Source: Bacteroidota bacterium
GTDB lineage: Bacteria > Bacteroidota > Bacteroidia > Bacteroidales > FEN-979
Assembly (NCBI GenBank): GCA_026391755.1
Contig: JAPLDN010000344.1
Location: 1-39,077, forward strand
DNA: 39,077 nt
Direction of reading: 5' to 3'
In this document: piece by piece, positions 1-8,068 of the stretch
Numbering within the stretch: the first letter of the stretch is position 1
How the letters are laid out: the number at the start of each line of letters is the position of its first letter
Notes under the pieces: generated by a model
What the model was told of the DNA's origin: nothing
The model's database searches: none
What the model saw: the letters and a program-made list of their open reading frames with translations, nothing else
Program-made: the position numbers and the translations under genes

Positions 1-348
1 TTTTACCAGGGCCTTGTCGATTCCTATCGGCTTATCTTCCCCGGCTTTTATAATCAGACGCTCCCTCTTGTTTGTTGCTAACCTGTGATCGTTGGTAAAC
101 CGGATCTTCCCTGAAGTGGCGAAGCTGCATTCCATACAGAATTCGCATTTCCCAAGGTCAAGGCTGAAAGGCCCTGAAGTGATAGCTCCCGTGGGGCAGA
201 CAATCTCAGCCGATTTTTCTTCAGCAGGCGTAATATCGCTGCTTATCACGGGCCGGCCGCGGAACCCTTCGGGAATAACCGCCTTGCGAAGGTCTTTCAC
301 GTATTGCCGTCCGTGCTGATGAAATATTTTGAAAATACTTAAAGCCAT
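1..348 (-). CDS. Partial N-terminus of ferredoxin-domain/NuoB-like (HycG/EhrS-type) small subunit of the hydrogenase-related complex
   Basis: Reverse-strand reading from ATG at 348: MALSIFKIFHQHGRQYVKDLRKAVIPEGFRGRPVISSDITPAEEKSAEIVCPTGAITSGPFSLDLGKCEFCMECSFATSGKIRF...; ferredoxin-like CPTGAI and CxxCxxC; follows the large subunit; runs off the window edge. Confidence 0.7.
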   Translation of the reverse strand, partial: MALSIFKIFHQHGRQYVKDLRKAVIPEGFRGRPVISSDITPAEEKSAEIVCPTGAITSGPFSLDLGKCEFCMECSFATSGKIRFTNDHRLATNKRERLIIKAGEDKPIGIDKALVK

Positions 349-351
349 TTT

Positions 352-1857
352 TTACAGGTCATGTCCGCAATACGATAAATTAAAACTCTTGTTACATAAG
401 GGGAAATCGGAGATTTCCTGGTTCCTTACAGCCAGCGCCAACGACATCCAGTTATGGAATGAAGGGTCTTTTACCTTGTAATGAATGATCTTCCCGTCCT
501 GGTCTGTGACTGCGGAATGCATTATCTCGCCCCTCCAGCCCTCGGCCAGCGACAAGGCAAAGCTTGAATGCTGAAGTTTGAATTCATATAAAGGTTGAGC
601 CGGATCCCTTTCAAAATCATTTATACTTAGAAGACCCCTGATCAGCTGAATTGATTTCTCAACTTCCTGCTTCCTGAGCATGGCCCTGGCCCAGACATCC
701 CCCTGGTGAAGGGTTCCGGGCTCATAATCAGAATCGGTAAAGGCCTGGAAGGGATGCGACCACCTGATATCACGTTTGACCCCGCTGCTTCTGGCAGCCA
801 TTCCAACAGCACCTATCATCCCTGCCTGGCGTGCATTGATTTTTCCTATACCTTCAAAACGACTGAGGACGCTGGGGTTTGTGAACATCTCATGCGTGAT
901 CTGCCCGAATCTTTTTTCAACCTCTTCCAGGTTTGAAAGCAGGATTTTAATAAAACCTCCGCTTAAAGGATAATGGCCTCCACCTGTCCGAACGAGGCCT
1001 TTCCCGAAACGGTTCCCGCACCACGACTGGGTTGTATTGATAACGATGGTGCGCAGGGCTTCATTCACAACCTGTCCGAACTGATAGGCAATATCGGTGC
1101 AAAGTGCTGCCGTGTCGCCAATGTGGACAGCGATCCGTTCAAGCTCGAGCGCAATAATGCGTTCGCTTGGCACGACTGCAGCAGGTGTTATTCCTGCAAG
1201 GATTTCCAACAGCTGGGCATGGGCGATTGAGTGACCCACTGCGGTATCGCCTGAAATGCTCTCAGCCAATACGGCACGCTGTATTCCCGAATGCTTTTGC
1301 AGGAATAGTGATTCTATTCCCCTGTGCTGGAAACCCAGCTGAATCTCAAGGTGCAGGACTTTCTCCCCATTGCAGCAGAAGCGAAAATACCCCGGTTCGA
1401 TGATCCCTGCGTGGATGGGGCCTACGCCCACTTCATGGATGCCTTCGCCTTCGATGGAGAAGAAGGGATATCGGATATCCGATATCTGATATCTGACATC
1501 TGACATCTGATATCGTACCGGTTTCATCCAGGGATGCCCTGTGAATTTCACTCCATATTGTTCACTGATCTCTCGTTCATACAGATGAAATGAAGGATGT
1601 GAGACAGTTAGAGAATCAAGCACAGGAATGGGAGAGGATTGCTGTTCATGTGAAAGCAGTACCAGGAAATGATCACTGTCGGATGCGATGCAGCAGAAGA
1701 ACCTGAGTGCTGCGCCAAGCGGTACCGCGTGATATGTAACGCAGTGGCATCCCTCATCCGCCATCAATAAATTTATGTTATCCATGAATTCAGGATAACC
1801 GAGGAGAGGGATATCGGCGAGAGGAACAATAAAGGGGTTTGTATTAAGTATCAGCAT
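352..1857 (-). CDS. Fused NuoC/NuoD-like large subunit of a group-4 hydrogenase-related (Ehr-type) complex, without NiFe cysteine ligands
   Basis: EGEGIHEVGVGPIHAGIIEPGYFRF, LEIQLGFQHRGIE, KVKDPSFHNWMSLALAVRNQEISDFPLCNKSFNLSY typical of the HycE/HyfG/NuoD family; operon context. Confidence 0.85.
   Translation of the reverse strand: MLILNTNPFIVPLADIPLLGYPEFMDNINLLMADEGCHCVTYHAVPLGAALRFFCCIASDSDHFLVLLSHEQQSSPIPVLDSLTVSHPSFHLYEREISEQYGVKFTGHPWMKPVRYQMSDVRYQISDIRYPFFSIEGEGIHEVGVGPIHAGIIEPGYFRFCCNGEKVLHLEIQLGFQHRGIESLFLQKHSGIQRAVLAESISGDTAVGHSIAHAQLLEILAGITPAAVVPSERIIALELERIAVHIGDTAALCTDIAYQFGQVVNEALRTIVINTTQSWCGNRFGKGLVRTGGGHYPLSGGFIKILLSNLEEVEKRFGQITHEMFTNPSVLSRFEGIGKINARQAGMIGAVGMAARSSGVKRDIRWSHPFQAFTDSDYEPGTLHQGDVWARAMLRKQEVEKSIQLIRGLLSINDFERDPAQPLYEFKLQHSSFALSLAEGWRGEIMHSAVTDQDGKIIHYKVKDPSFHNWMSLALAVRNQEISDFPLCNKSFNLSYCGHDL
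1466..1514. repeat. Heptanucleotide tandem array, 7 copies of NGAYATC (ggatatc ggatatc cgatatc tgatatc tgacatc tgacatc tgatatc), inside the large-subunit CDS
   Basis: Direct reading; encodes YQMSDVRYQISDIRY on the minus strand. Confidence 0.95.
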
Positions 1858-1973
1858 GAATAGCGATAATTATATTAACGAGCATTTTACACAAGCCGCA
1901 TCAGGTGCAGCAAAGCGGAACCGTAGCGGCGGTGTAAAGATACGAGTGCAGACACGATCATCACGTTTTTCAA

Positions 1974-3413
1974 TCATTTCGGCAGGTTTTGAATAATATC
2001 ATTGATCAGATCCCTGAAAAAAGCCGGCTGGGAAAAACAGATAAAAATTACAAGGCCGAACAGCACAAATTGTGAAACTGTTTGCCAGGGATTTACCTTC
2101 TCATGAAGTTTGCCCGATGCAGTGCGTGGCTGTGAAAAGACAATATGTAAAACCCTTGTAAGCAGTGCATAAAGAACATAGCAAAGCAAAAGGGCGGCCA
2201 CGGCCAGGTACAGGTAATCCCCGTTTGCTACCATGGCTTTGAACAGCAGCAGTTCCGAAATAAACATCCCCGAAGGAGGGATGGCGGTTATACAAAGAAG
2301 TCCGAGCAAAAGGGCAGTTGCACCGGCAGGATAAAGATTCATGTAATTTCCCGATTCGTCAAGGTTGTAAGTACCCATGACTTTGTACGATTGCCCCATC
2401 TGGTAGAAAAGACCGGCTTTCGCAAAAGAGTGAAGAATGATATGCAGTATGGCTGCATAATATCCTATGCCGCCCATCCCAAGCGCAATAGCAACAATAC
2501 CCATATTTTCCAGGCTGGAGTAGGCCAGCATACGCTTGTTGTGCTTGGCTTTGAGCATGTAACCGGCTGAAATCAGGAGTGAGAGGAATCCTGAAAGAAG
2601 CAAGACATGGTTCATAAAAGGCAGGATGGGTGTAGCCGAAAACAGTGCGTAAATTCGGAAAATCGCAAGGAACCCAACATTCATGAGAGCAGTCGAAATA
2701 AAAGCGCTGATGGGCGGAGGAGCCACGGTATGTGCATCCACGGTCACAGTATGCATTGGAAAGAGTCCCATTTTAGTACTGTAACCCACGAGTACGAAAA
2801 CAAACGCGATCTTAAGATACAGAGGGTTGGCCATGCGGGCAATCTCAGTTATTGAAGAAAATGAAAGATGCAGCAGGCGGGCATCTCTCACTGTAAACCC
2901 CAGGAAAAGAATACCGATATATGCGAGGGCGATACCAATTGAACAAACAAAAACATATTTCCAGGTAGCTTCAAGGGCAATTGCTGTACGGTCATGGTAG
3001 ATAAGGGCAGCTACCGCAAGCGTCGTAGCTTCCACGAAGATCCAGACTGTCGTCATCCCGTTGGCGAGGTAAGCTCCCGTCATTGAAGCAATCAGGGCAA
3101 TCAGGGCCGCATGATAAATTGCATAAATTCTTGGCGGATCATTTTTTACATAAATGAATCCATGGTAAACTGTTGTAATACTTAATACAGAAAGCACCGA
3201 CTGCAGTAACAGTCCCAAGGTGTCGAATGTAAAATAATCAAGTATGGTCTCCCCCCTGTGTGTCCAGCAATAGATCGTAAACCCAATGTGAACAAGGGTA
3301 TAGAATGATGTAAGCGCCCGTGCCAGAGGTTTTGAATGGATAAGTCCAACCATCAATCCGATCACCAGGGAGATGGCGAAAAAGAGGATGAATATATTTG
3401 TAACGCTAATCAT
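1974..3413 (-). CDS. hyfF: HyfF/NuoN-like proton-translocating membrane subunit
   Basis: Proton_antipo_M-type protein (TKMGLFPMHTVTVDAHTVAPPPISAFISTALMNVG..., LHIILHSFAKAGLFYQMG); operon context. Confidence 0.8.
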   Translation of the reverse strand: MISVTNIFILFFAISLVIGLMVGLIHSKPLARALTSFYTLVHIGFTIYCWTHRGETILDYFTFDTLGLLLQSVLSVLSITTVYHGFIYVKNDPPRIYAIYHAALIALIASMTGAYLANGMTTVWIFVEATTLAVAALIYHDRTAIALEATWKYVFVCSIGIALAYIGILFLGFTVRDARLLHLSFSSITEIARMANPLYLKIAFVFVLVGYSTKMGLFPMHTVTVDAHTVAPPPISAFISTALMNVGFLAIFRIYALFSATPILPFMNHVLLLSGFLSLLISAGYMLKAKHNKRMLAYSSLENMGIVAIALGMGGIGYYAAILHIILHSFAKAGLFYQMGQSYKVMGTYNLDESGNYMNLYPAGATALLLGLLCITAIPPSGMFISELLLFKAMVANGDYLYLAVAALLLCYVLYALLTRVLHIVFSQPRTASGKLHEKVNPWQTVSQFVLFGLVIFICFSQPAFFRDLINDIIQNLPK

Positions 3414-3869
3414 CTTTCAAAATCGTTAAATCATCGGTCTGTTGCCTCAGGCGCATCACAAAGATCCCCAGTATGAGCAGGTAAATACGGCAAAGAATGA
3501 AACAATAAAGAACAGCAGGTTATAGGGGGTTGTATTCATTGAAAAGGAAACCACTATACTAAGCAACAGCCCCATGGTCACGAATAGCAGCGAATAGAAC
3601 GAGGGTAATGCTTTTTCGTGGACCCTTGCCACACCTGTCTTACGGATCACGGTAAATAAAAGGTAAGGTACCACGATCACTTTAAAGAGCAGGGTTTCAA
3701 TTGCAACAAAAAGTACCGTTGCCAGTGTGATCCTGTCAAGCTGCAAAAAAGATAAACCAAACAGCAGCAAGCCCTGCAGGCCAACAAGTCCTGCATATAT
3801 CCTGAACCTCTCGGTAACGCTGAGGTAGATCAGGCTGATCGCAAAGACGATGATGAGCATTGATGTCAT
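3406..3869 (-). CDS. hyfE: HyfE-like membrane subunit with an apparent 1-nt frameshift near 3475-3488 (in-frame ORF 3456..3869; C-terminus in the other frame to stop at 3406)
   Basis: ORF MTSMLIIVFAISLIYLSVTERFRIYAGLVG... between hyfC and hyfF. Shifted frame downstream reads LLILGIFVMRLRQQTDDLTILKDD*, with the stop overlapping the hyfF start (ATGATTAG). Confidence 0.65.
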
Positions 3870-3870
3870 G

Positions 3871-4839
3871 TCAGCGGATGAGGTTGCGGGTTAATAGTAA
3901 TACAAGGATAAAAGCGATCAGGGCGATGGAGCTCAGGGTCACGATGAACTGCGGATTTTTAGCCAGTTTTTTCCTTGCGCGGAAGGATTCCATGAGCCCG
4001 ATGGCAGCGGCGAATGCGGCCTGTACTAGCAGGAAGATAATACCATTCAGGAGGGTTGCCATCAGGTGAACCGTTAACGGTGAACCGTGAATGGCTGCAG
4101 TCACTAAAAACCAGTCATAGTTCACCGGCATAAAGAAATTGGCAATCAGTCCGCCGTATAATACGAACTTCAGGTTTGTACCTGTTTGTATGAAGGCAAG
4201 GTCGACCCCGCTGTAATCGAGGATCATCACTTCGTGGACCATGGTGAGTTCGAGATGAGTTTTAGGGTCATCGACAGGCATCCGGCTATTCTCGATCATT
4301 GCGATCTGCACCAGGAGGTAAATTGCAATGGCGCCTGCGATGAGGGAGAATTCACCCGCAAACTGGAAATGTGAAAAGATATCCTGCATTGAGAGATGGC
4401 CGGAAAGCAATGCCAGGGTGCCGAGCAGAATGAAAAATGCAGGTTCGGTAAGCATGGAATACAGGGCTTCGCGGTTGGCTCCCATCCCTTCGAAGCTGCT
4501 TCCGGTATCGAGTGCCCCGAGAATAAAAAGGAGTTTTCCCAGCGCGAGCAGGTATGCAAAAAGGATAAAGTCGCCTTCAAATCCAAGTACGGAAGACATG
4601 CCGGGGAAAGGCAGTAGCATCAGGGCACAGCAAATGGTAGCAAGGTAAACGGCAGGGGCCAGCCTGAAGATGAAACTGGTAGCGGTGCTAAATACGCTGC
4701 TTTTCCTGAACAGAAGGATAATGTTCTTCCAAGGCTGCAATATCCCCGGGCCTTTGCGGCCGCTGGCAATGCTTTTCACCCTGAGAATGATTCCCGGGAA
4801 AAAGATTGCAGATACTATAGCCAGCAGGGTTCCTGTCAT
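3871..4839 (-). CDS. hyfC: HyfC/NuoH-like membrane subunit
   Basis: NADH dehydrogenase subunit 1-like: FRLAPAVYLATICCALM, ENSRMPVDDPKTHLELTMVHEVMILDYSG. Confidence 0.85.
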   Translation of the reverse strand: MTGTLLAIVSAIFFPGIILRVKSIASGRKGPGILQPWKNIILLFRKSSVFSTATSFIFRLAPAVYLATICCALMLLPFPGMSSVLGFEGDFILFAYLLALGKLLFILGALDTGSSFEGMGANREALYSMLTEPAFFILLGTLALLSGHLSMQDIFSHFQFAGEFSLIAGAIAIYLLVQIAMIENSRMPVDDPKTHLELTMVHEVMILDYSGVDLAFIQTGTNLKFVLYGGLIANFFMPVNYDWFLVTAAIHGSPLTVHLMATLLNGIIFLLVQAAFAAAIGLMESFRARKKLAKNPQFIVTLSSIALIAFILVLLLTRNLIR

Positions 4840-6860
4840 ATCAGTTTCAGATAAAGAAGAGCAAAGATCAGGAGGATAAAAATAAAAGCATACAGCACGT
4901 AATGCCTGATATTCCCGGTTTGAAGCCGGGCCAGTTTTTTCAGTACCAGCCAGGACAGGTCGGTGAGCTTACCCAGGCTTTTGCTGAAAATATCGCTGGT
5001 TTGAATATGTATCGAACGTTTGTGCGGGAAGATATCATCGGCTGCAATGGCCCTGAATTCCTCCTTGTTTTGCAACACAGGCTGGGCCAGTTCGGAGAGG
5101 TTCCCGGCAAATGATGTCCCGGTATATTGCTGCCTTACGGTCCCTTCGGTATACCCGCAGCCCCAGGTGGGGCCGTACATTACTTCCCGGTTTTTCAGCA
5201 ATCGTAATCTTAACAAAAGAATTGCGGTTACAAGAGTTACCAGGATAAGCCCGAAAAGACTGATTTTATTTAATGCAGCGACTGGAAATATGCCTGCATG
5301 AAGAACACCCGGATGGAACTGTGTTTCAACAAGCCCGGCAATGGGAGTGATAAAGACAAGGGGCATAAGTCCGATCCCAAGTATCACAAAGGCAATCAGC
5401 AACTGGGGAAAGATCATATCCCGGGTAATAGTATCTGATTGTATATGGATGTCCTTTCTGGGGTTGCCGAGAAAACTAATGCCAAAAGCCCTTGAGAAGC
5501 TGAAAATTGCCAGTCCTCCTATCAGTGTAAGGCTGAGAATAATCAGCAGGAAGAGGATGGAAAGGTATTCGTTTCCCGCTGAAAGCCCTTTAAAAAATCC
5601 AACATAAAGAAGAAATTCCGAGATGAACCCGTTCAGGGGAGGAAGGGCGCATATAGCGGCCGAGCCGAAAAGGAACAAGCCTGCAGTGCGCGGAAGCGAA
5701 TGTACAAGCCCTCCCAGTTCTTCAATATTCCTTGTATGCGTTGCCCTGAAAACTGAGCCCGATCCATAAAAAAGAAGGGATTTGAACAGTGAATGGTTCA
5801 GGACATGGAGCAGGCTGCCGGTGAAGCCCAGGACGGTAAGAACAGGGTTATGCAACGCAACCCCGATGGATCCAAGGCCCATTCCCAGCCCGATGATCCC
5901 GATATTTTCAATTGTAGAATAGGCCAGAATCCGTTTAATGTCTTTCTGGGCTGTAGAAAATAAAATACCAAGCAATCCGGTGCCGGCCGAGACTATGAGC
6001 AGGACCAGGCCAATAGTATACCAGTCGGACTGTATTGACGTCAATACACGGAAAATGCCATAGATCCCCATTTTGATCATCACTCCCGACATCACCCCCG
6101 AAACATGGGATGGGGCAGCGGGATGCGCTTCGGGGAGCCAGGTGTGGAAAGGCATAAACCCTGCTTTAATTCCAAATCCTGCAAAGAACAGCAGGAAAAG
6201 GCCAATATTGTTGTGATTAGAAAACCAGGCTGGAAGTGCATCGAAGCTCATATTCCCGGTGCCGGCTTCAGTGATAAGGAATGCAATCAGCAGGAAAATA
6301 AAACCAATATGCATCTGGACAAGGTAATTGACCGCTGTTTTCAGGGTGGACCGTTTTTCAGCTTCAAATAATATCAGCATGAAAGATGAAACGGCCATCA
6401 GCTCCCATGCGATAAGGAATGATAGCCCGTCGCGTAATGTAAGGACTGCCAGCATGGAAAGATGAAGCCAGGTATAGCTGAAATAATGAAGTGAAAACTG
6501 GGCCGGGTTTTTTGTTTTTTCATATGCTTTGAGATAGCCCCTCGAGTAGAGCATTCCTGTAAAAACGGTGAAGTTCGTGACCAGTATGAAAAATGAACTG
6601 AGTTTATCAATGGCAAAACGTAACTCGCCAAGGTCCCCCTTGAATATCCAGGTTGAAGAAGAAAGAGAGGCTGACAGCGGGTTGCCTGAAACATTCCCGG
6701 CAATATCCACAGTACCGATAAATTGTAAAGCAGCAGGGACAGATGTTACAAGACTGATAAACAAGATCAGCGTGAGAGTATAGTAATACCGGTACTTTCC
6801 AGGGACTACCAGGATAAGAAATGAACCAAGTACTGCAGCAGGAATAAAGAATTGCTCCAT
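4836..6860 (-). CDS. hyfB: HyfB/NuoL-like proton-translocating membrane subunit
   Basis: 674 aa; GIKAGFMPFHTWLPEAHPAAPSHVSGVMSGVMIKMGIYGI, LLHVLNHSLFKSLLFYGSG, MYGPTWGCGY; 4-nt overlap with hyfC. Confidence 0.87.
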   Translation of the reverse strand: MEQFFIPAAVLGSFLILVVPGKYRYYYTLTLILFISLVTSVPAALQFIGTVDIAGNVSGNPLSASLSSSTWIFKGDLGELRFAIDKLSSFFILVTNFTVFTGMLYSRGYLKAYEKTKNPAQFSLHYFSYTWLHLSMLAVLTLRDGLSFLIAWELMAVSSFMLILFEAEKRSTLKTAVNYLVQMHIGFIFLLIAFLITEAGTGNMSFDALPAWFSNHNNIGLFLLFFAGFGIKAGFMPFHTWLPEAHPAAPSHVSGVMSGVMIKMGIYGIFRVLTSIQSDWYTIGLVLLIVSAGTGLLGILFSTAQKDIKRILAYSTIENIGIIGLGMGLGSIGVALHNPVLTVLGFTGSLLHVLNHSLFKSLLFYGSGSVFRATHTRNIEELGGLVHSLPRTAGLFLFGSAAICALPPLNGFISEFLLYVGFFKGLSAGNEYLSILFLLIILSLTLIGGLAIFSFSRAFGISFLGNPRKDIHIQSDTITRDMIFPQLLIAFVILGIGLMPLVFITPIAGLVETQFHPGVLHAGIFPVAALNKISLFGLILVTLVTAILLLRLRLLKNREVMYGPTWGCGYTEGTVRQQYTGTSFAGNLSELAQPVLQNKEEFRAIAADDIFPHKRSIHIQTSDIFSKSLGKLTDLSWLVLKKLARLQTGNIRHYVLYAFIFILLIFALLYLKLI

Positions 6861-6966
6861 CGCATCTGCAAAATAACGGCATTAAGCAGTTGTGAAGTTT
6901 ATTTGATAAGAGAACTTATAAACAAGGAGGTGTGTTAAACCTGATATGCAAAGAGGCAGTTGATGT

Positions 6967-7662
6967 CTAATAATATTTATCAACCTTGGGATTTCCCTTG
7001 CTGTCATAATAAGTCCACTTCCCGCTTTTTTTCCCGTTGGTCAAATATCCGTCGAAATCCTTCAGCCCGTTTTTATGATAACCCACCACCGGCCCGGTAT
7101 AAGGAGCCCCGTCAAGGAATTTTATCGCACCGCCCTTCAATCTTGTCCAGGGTACAGGTTCCTGCGCTTTTTCCACAACTGCTTCCGGGGCGCGGGCTTC
7201 ATGAGCTTTTGCAGGTTTTGGCGTCACGGCAGCTTTCTTTTCCGGAACTGCTGCGGCAACTGCTGCTGGCGCTGGAGTCGCTGGTTTAACAGAATCAACT
7301 AAGGTTCCCTCACTTGAAAGCAGCTTGCCATATTTATATGTTTCAACAGCCTGCTGCTGTCCGTTGTCTTGATAGTAGGTCCATGTACCATCTTTGACTC
7401 CTTCTTTGTAGTTTCCTTCCATTTTCTTTTGTCCGTTTGGGTAATAAAGGACCCACAAGCCTTCACGCAAACCTTTATCAATTCTTCCTTGCATAGCGAC
7501 CTTCCCGTTATTGTAATCTACTACCTCCCCCGTGAAGGGTTTATCTTTGTTGGCAAGGTAAAAAACGCCATTACGATCCTGCAACTGGCTAAAAGTCGCA
7601 ACATCGGAAGAACAGGCATAAAGAAATATCAGAATGCCGGAAATGAGTAAAATTTTTTTCAT
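6967..7662 (-). CDS. YwqK/MORN-like repeat lipoprotein
   Basis: Signal peptide MKKILLISGILIFLYACSSD starts at 7662; repeats YYPNGQKKMEGNYKEGVKDGTWTYYQDNGQ and YHKNGLKDFDGYLTNGKKSGKWTYYDSKG. The ORF-track start at 7788 is probably too far upstream. Confidence 0.75.
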   Translation of the reverse strand: MKKILLISGILIFLYACSSDVATFSQLQDRNGVFYLANKDKPFTGEVVDYNNGKVAMQGRIDKGLREGLWVLYYPNGQKKMEGNYKEGVKDGTWTYYQDNGQQQAVETYKYGKLLSSEGTLVDSVKPATPAPAAVAAAVPEKKAAVTPKPAKAHEARAPEAVVEKAQEPVPWTRLKGGAIKFLDGAPYTGPVVGYHKNGLKDFDGYLTNGKKSGKWTYYDSKGNPKVDKYY

Positions 7663-7923
7663 GACAGATGTTTTTAAGTTCAAACTACGATTTTTTTTAA
7701 ACTTACCCGGATTTCGTTTTTGGCTGAAATTTAAATAGATGAAGAAATAAAGCACCAAATTAATAATTATTAATAATTCTTTCCCCATTCAAAGAAACCA
7801 AATTTTAATGAAAGATCGATTATTTTCTTGCTGATTCGGGACCTCCGAATTCATACAAAATCGCAATATGTTGAAATTAAGTCTCTTAGCACTGATGTTA
7901 TACTACGATATGCTTAATAATAC

Positions 7924-7958
7924 AAAAAAGGCCGGCAATGAATAAATGCCGGCCTTTT
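7924..7958. terminator. Bidirectional Rho-independent-type terminator
   Basis: AAAAAAGGCCGGCA atgaataa TGCCGGCCTTTT perfect stem flanked by A and T runs, directly downstream of the tRNA. Confidence 0.85.
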
Positions 7959-7971
7959 CGGTGTTTCTCAG

Positions 7972-8043
7972 TAGCCCCGATAGGAATCGAACCTATATTT
8001 AAAGTTTAGGAAACTTCCGTTCTATCCATTGAACTACGGGGCC
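7972..8043 (-). tRNA. tRNA-Arg (anticodon CCT)
   Basis: Reverse strand GGCCCCGTAGTTCAATGGATAGAACGGAAGTTTCCTAAACTTTAAATATAGGTTCGATTCCTATCGGGGCTA folds as a cloverleaf; anticodon loop TTCCTAA; T-arm ATAGG TTCGATT CCTAT. Confidence 0.92.
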
Positions 8044-8053
8044 AATGGGGGTG

Positions 8054-8061
8054 CAAAGGTA
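8054..8061 (-). promoter_or_regulatory. Bacteroidota -7 element TACCTTTG for tRNA-Arg
   Basis: caaaggta on plus strand, 11 nt upstream of the tRNA 5' end; matches TAnnTTTG. Confidence 0.55.
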
Positions 8062-8068
8062 TAAAAAT

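Noticed and set aside
4296-4648. Numerous opposite-strand or overlapping ORFs (e.g. 4296..4586, 13032..13625, 37284..37973)
   Set aside because: They are shadows of well-supported genes with no recognisable domains.
352-6860. Functional hydrogenase-4/formate hydrogenlyase
   Set aside because: Large subunit lacks RxCGxC and DPCxxC ligands, so an Ehr-type complex is the better call.
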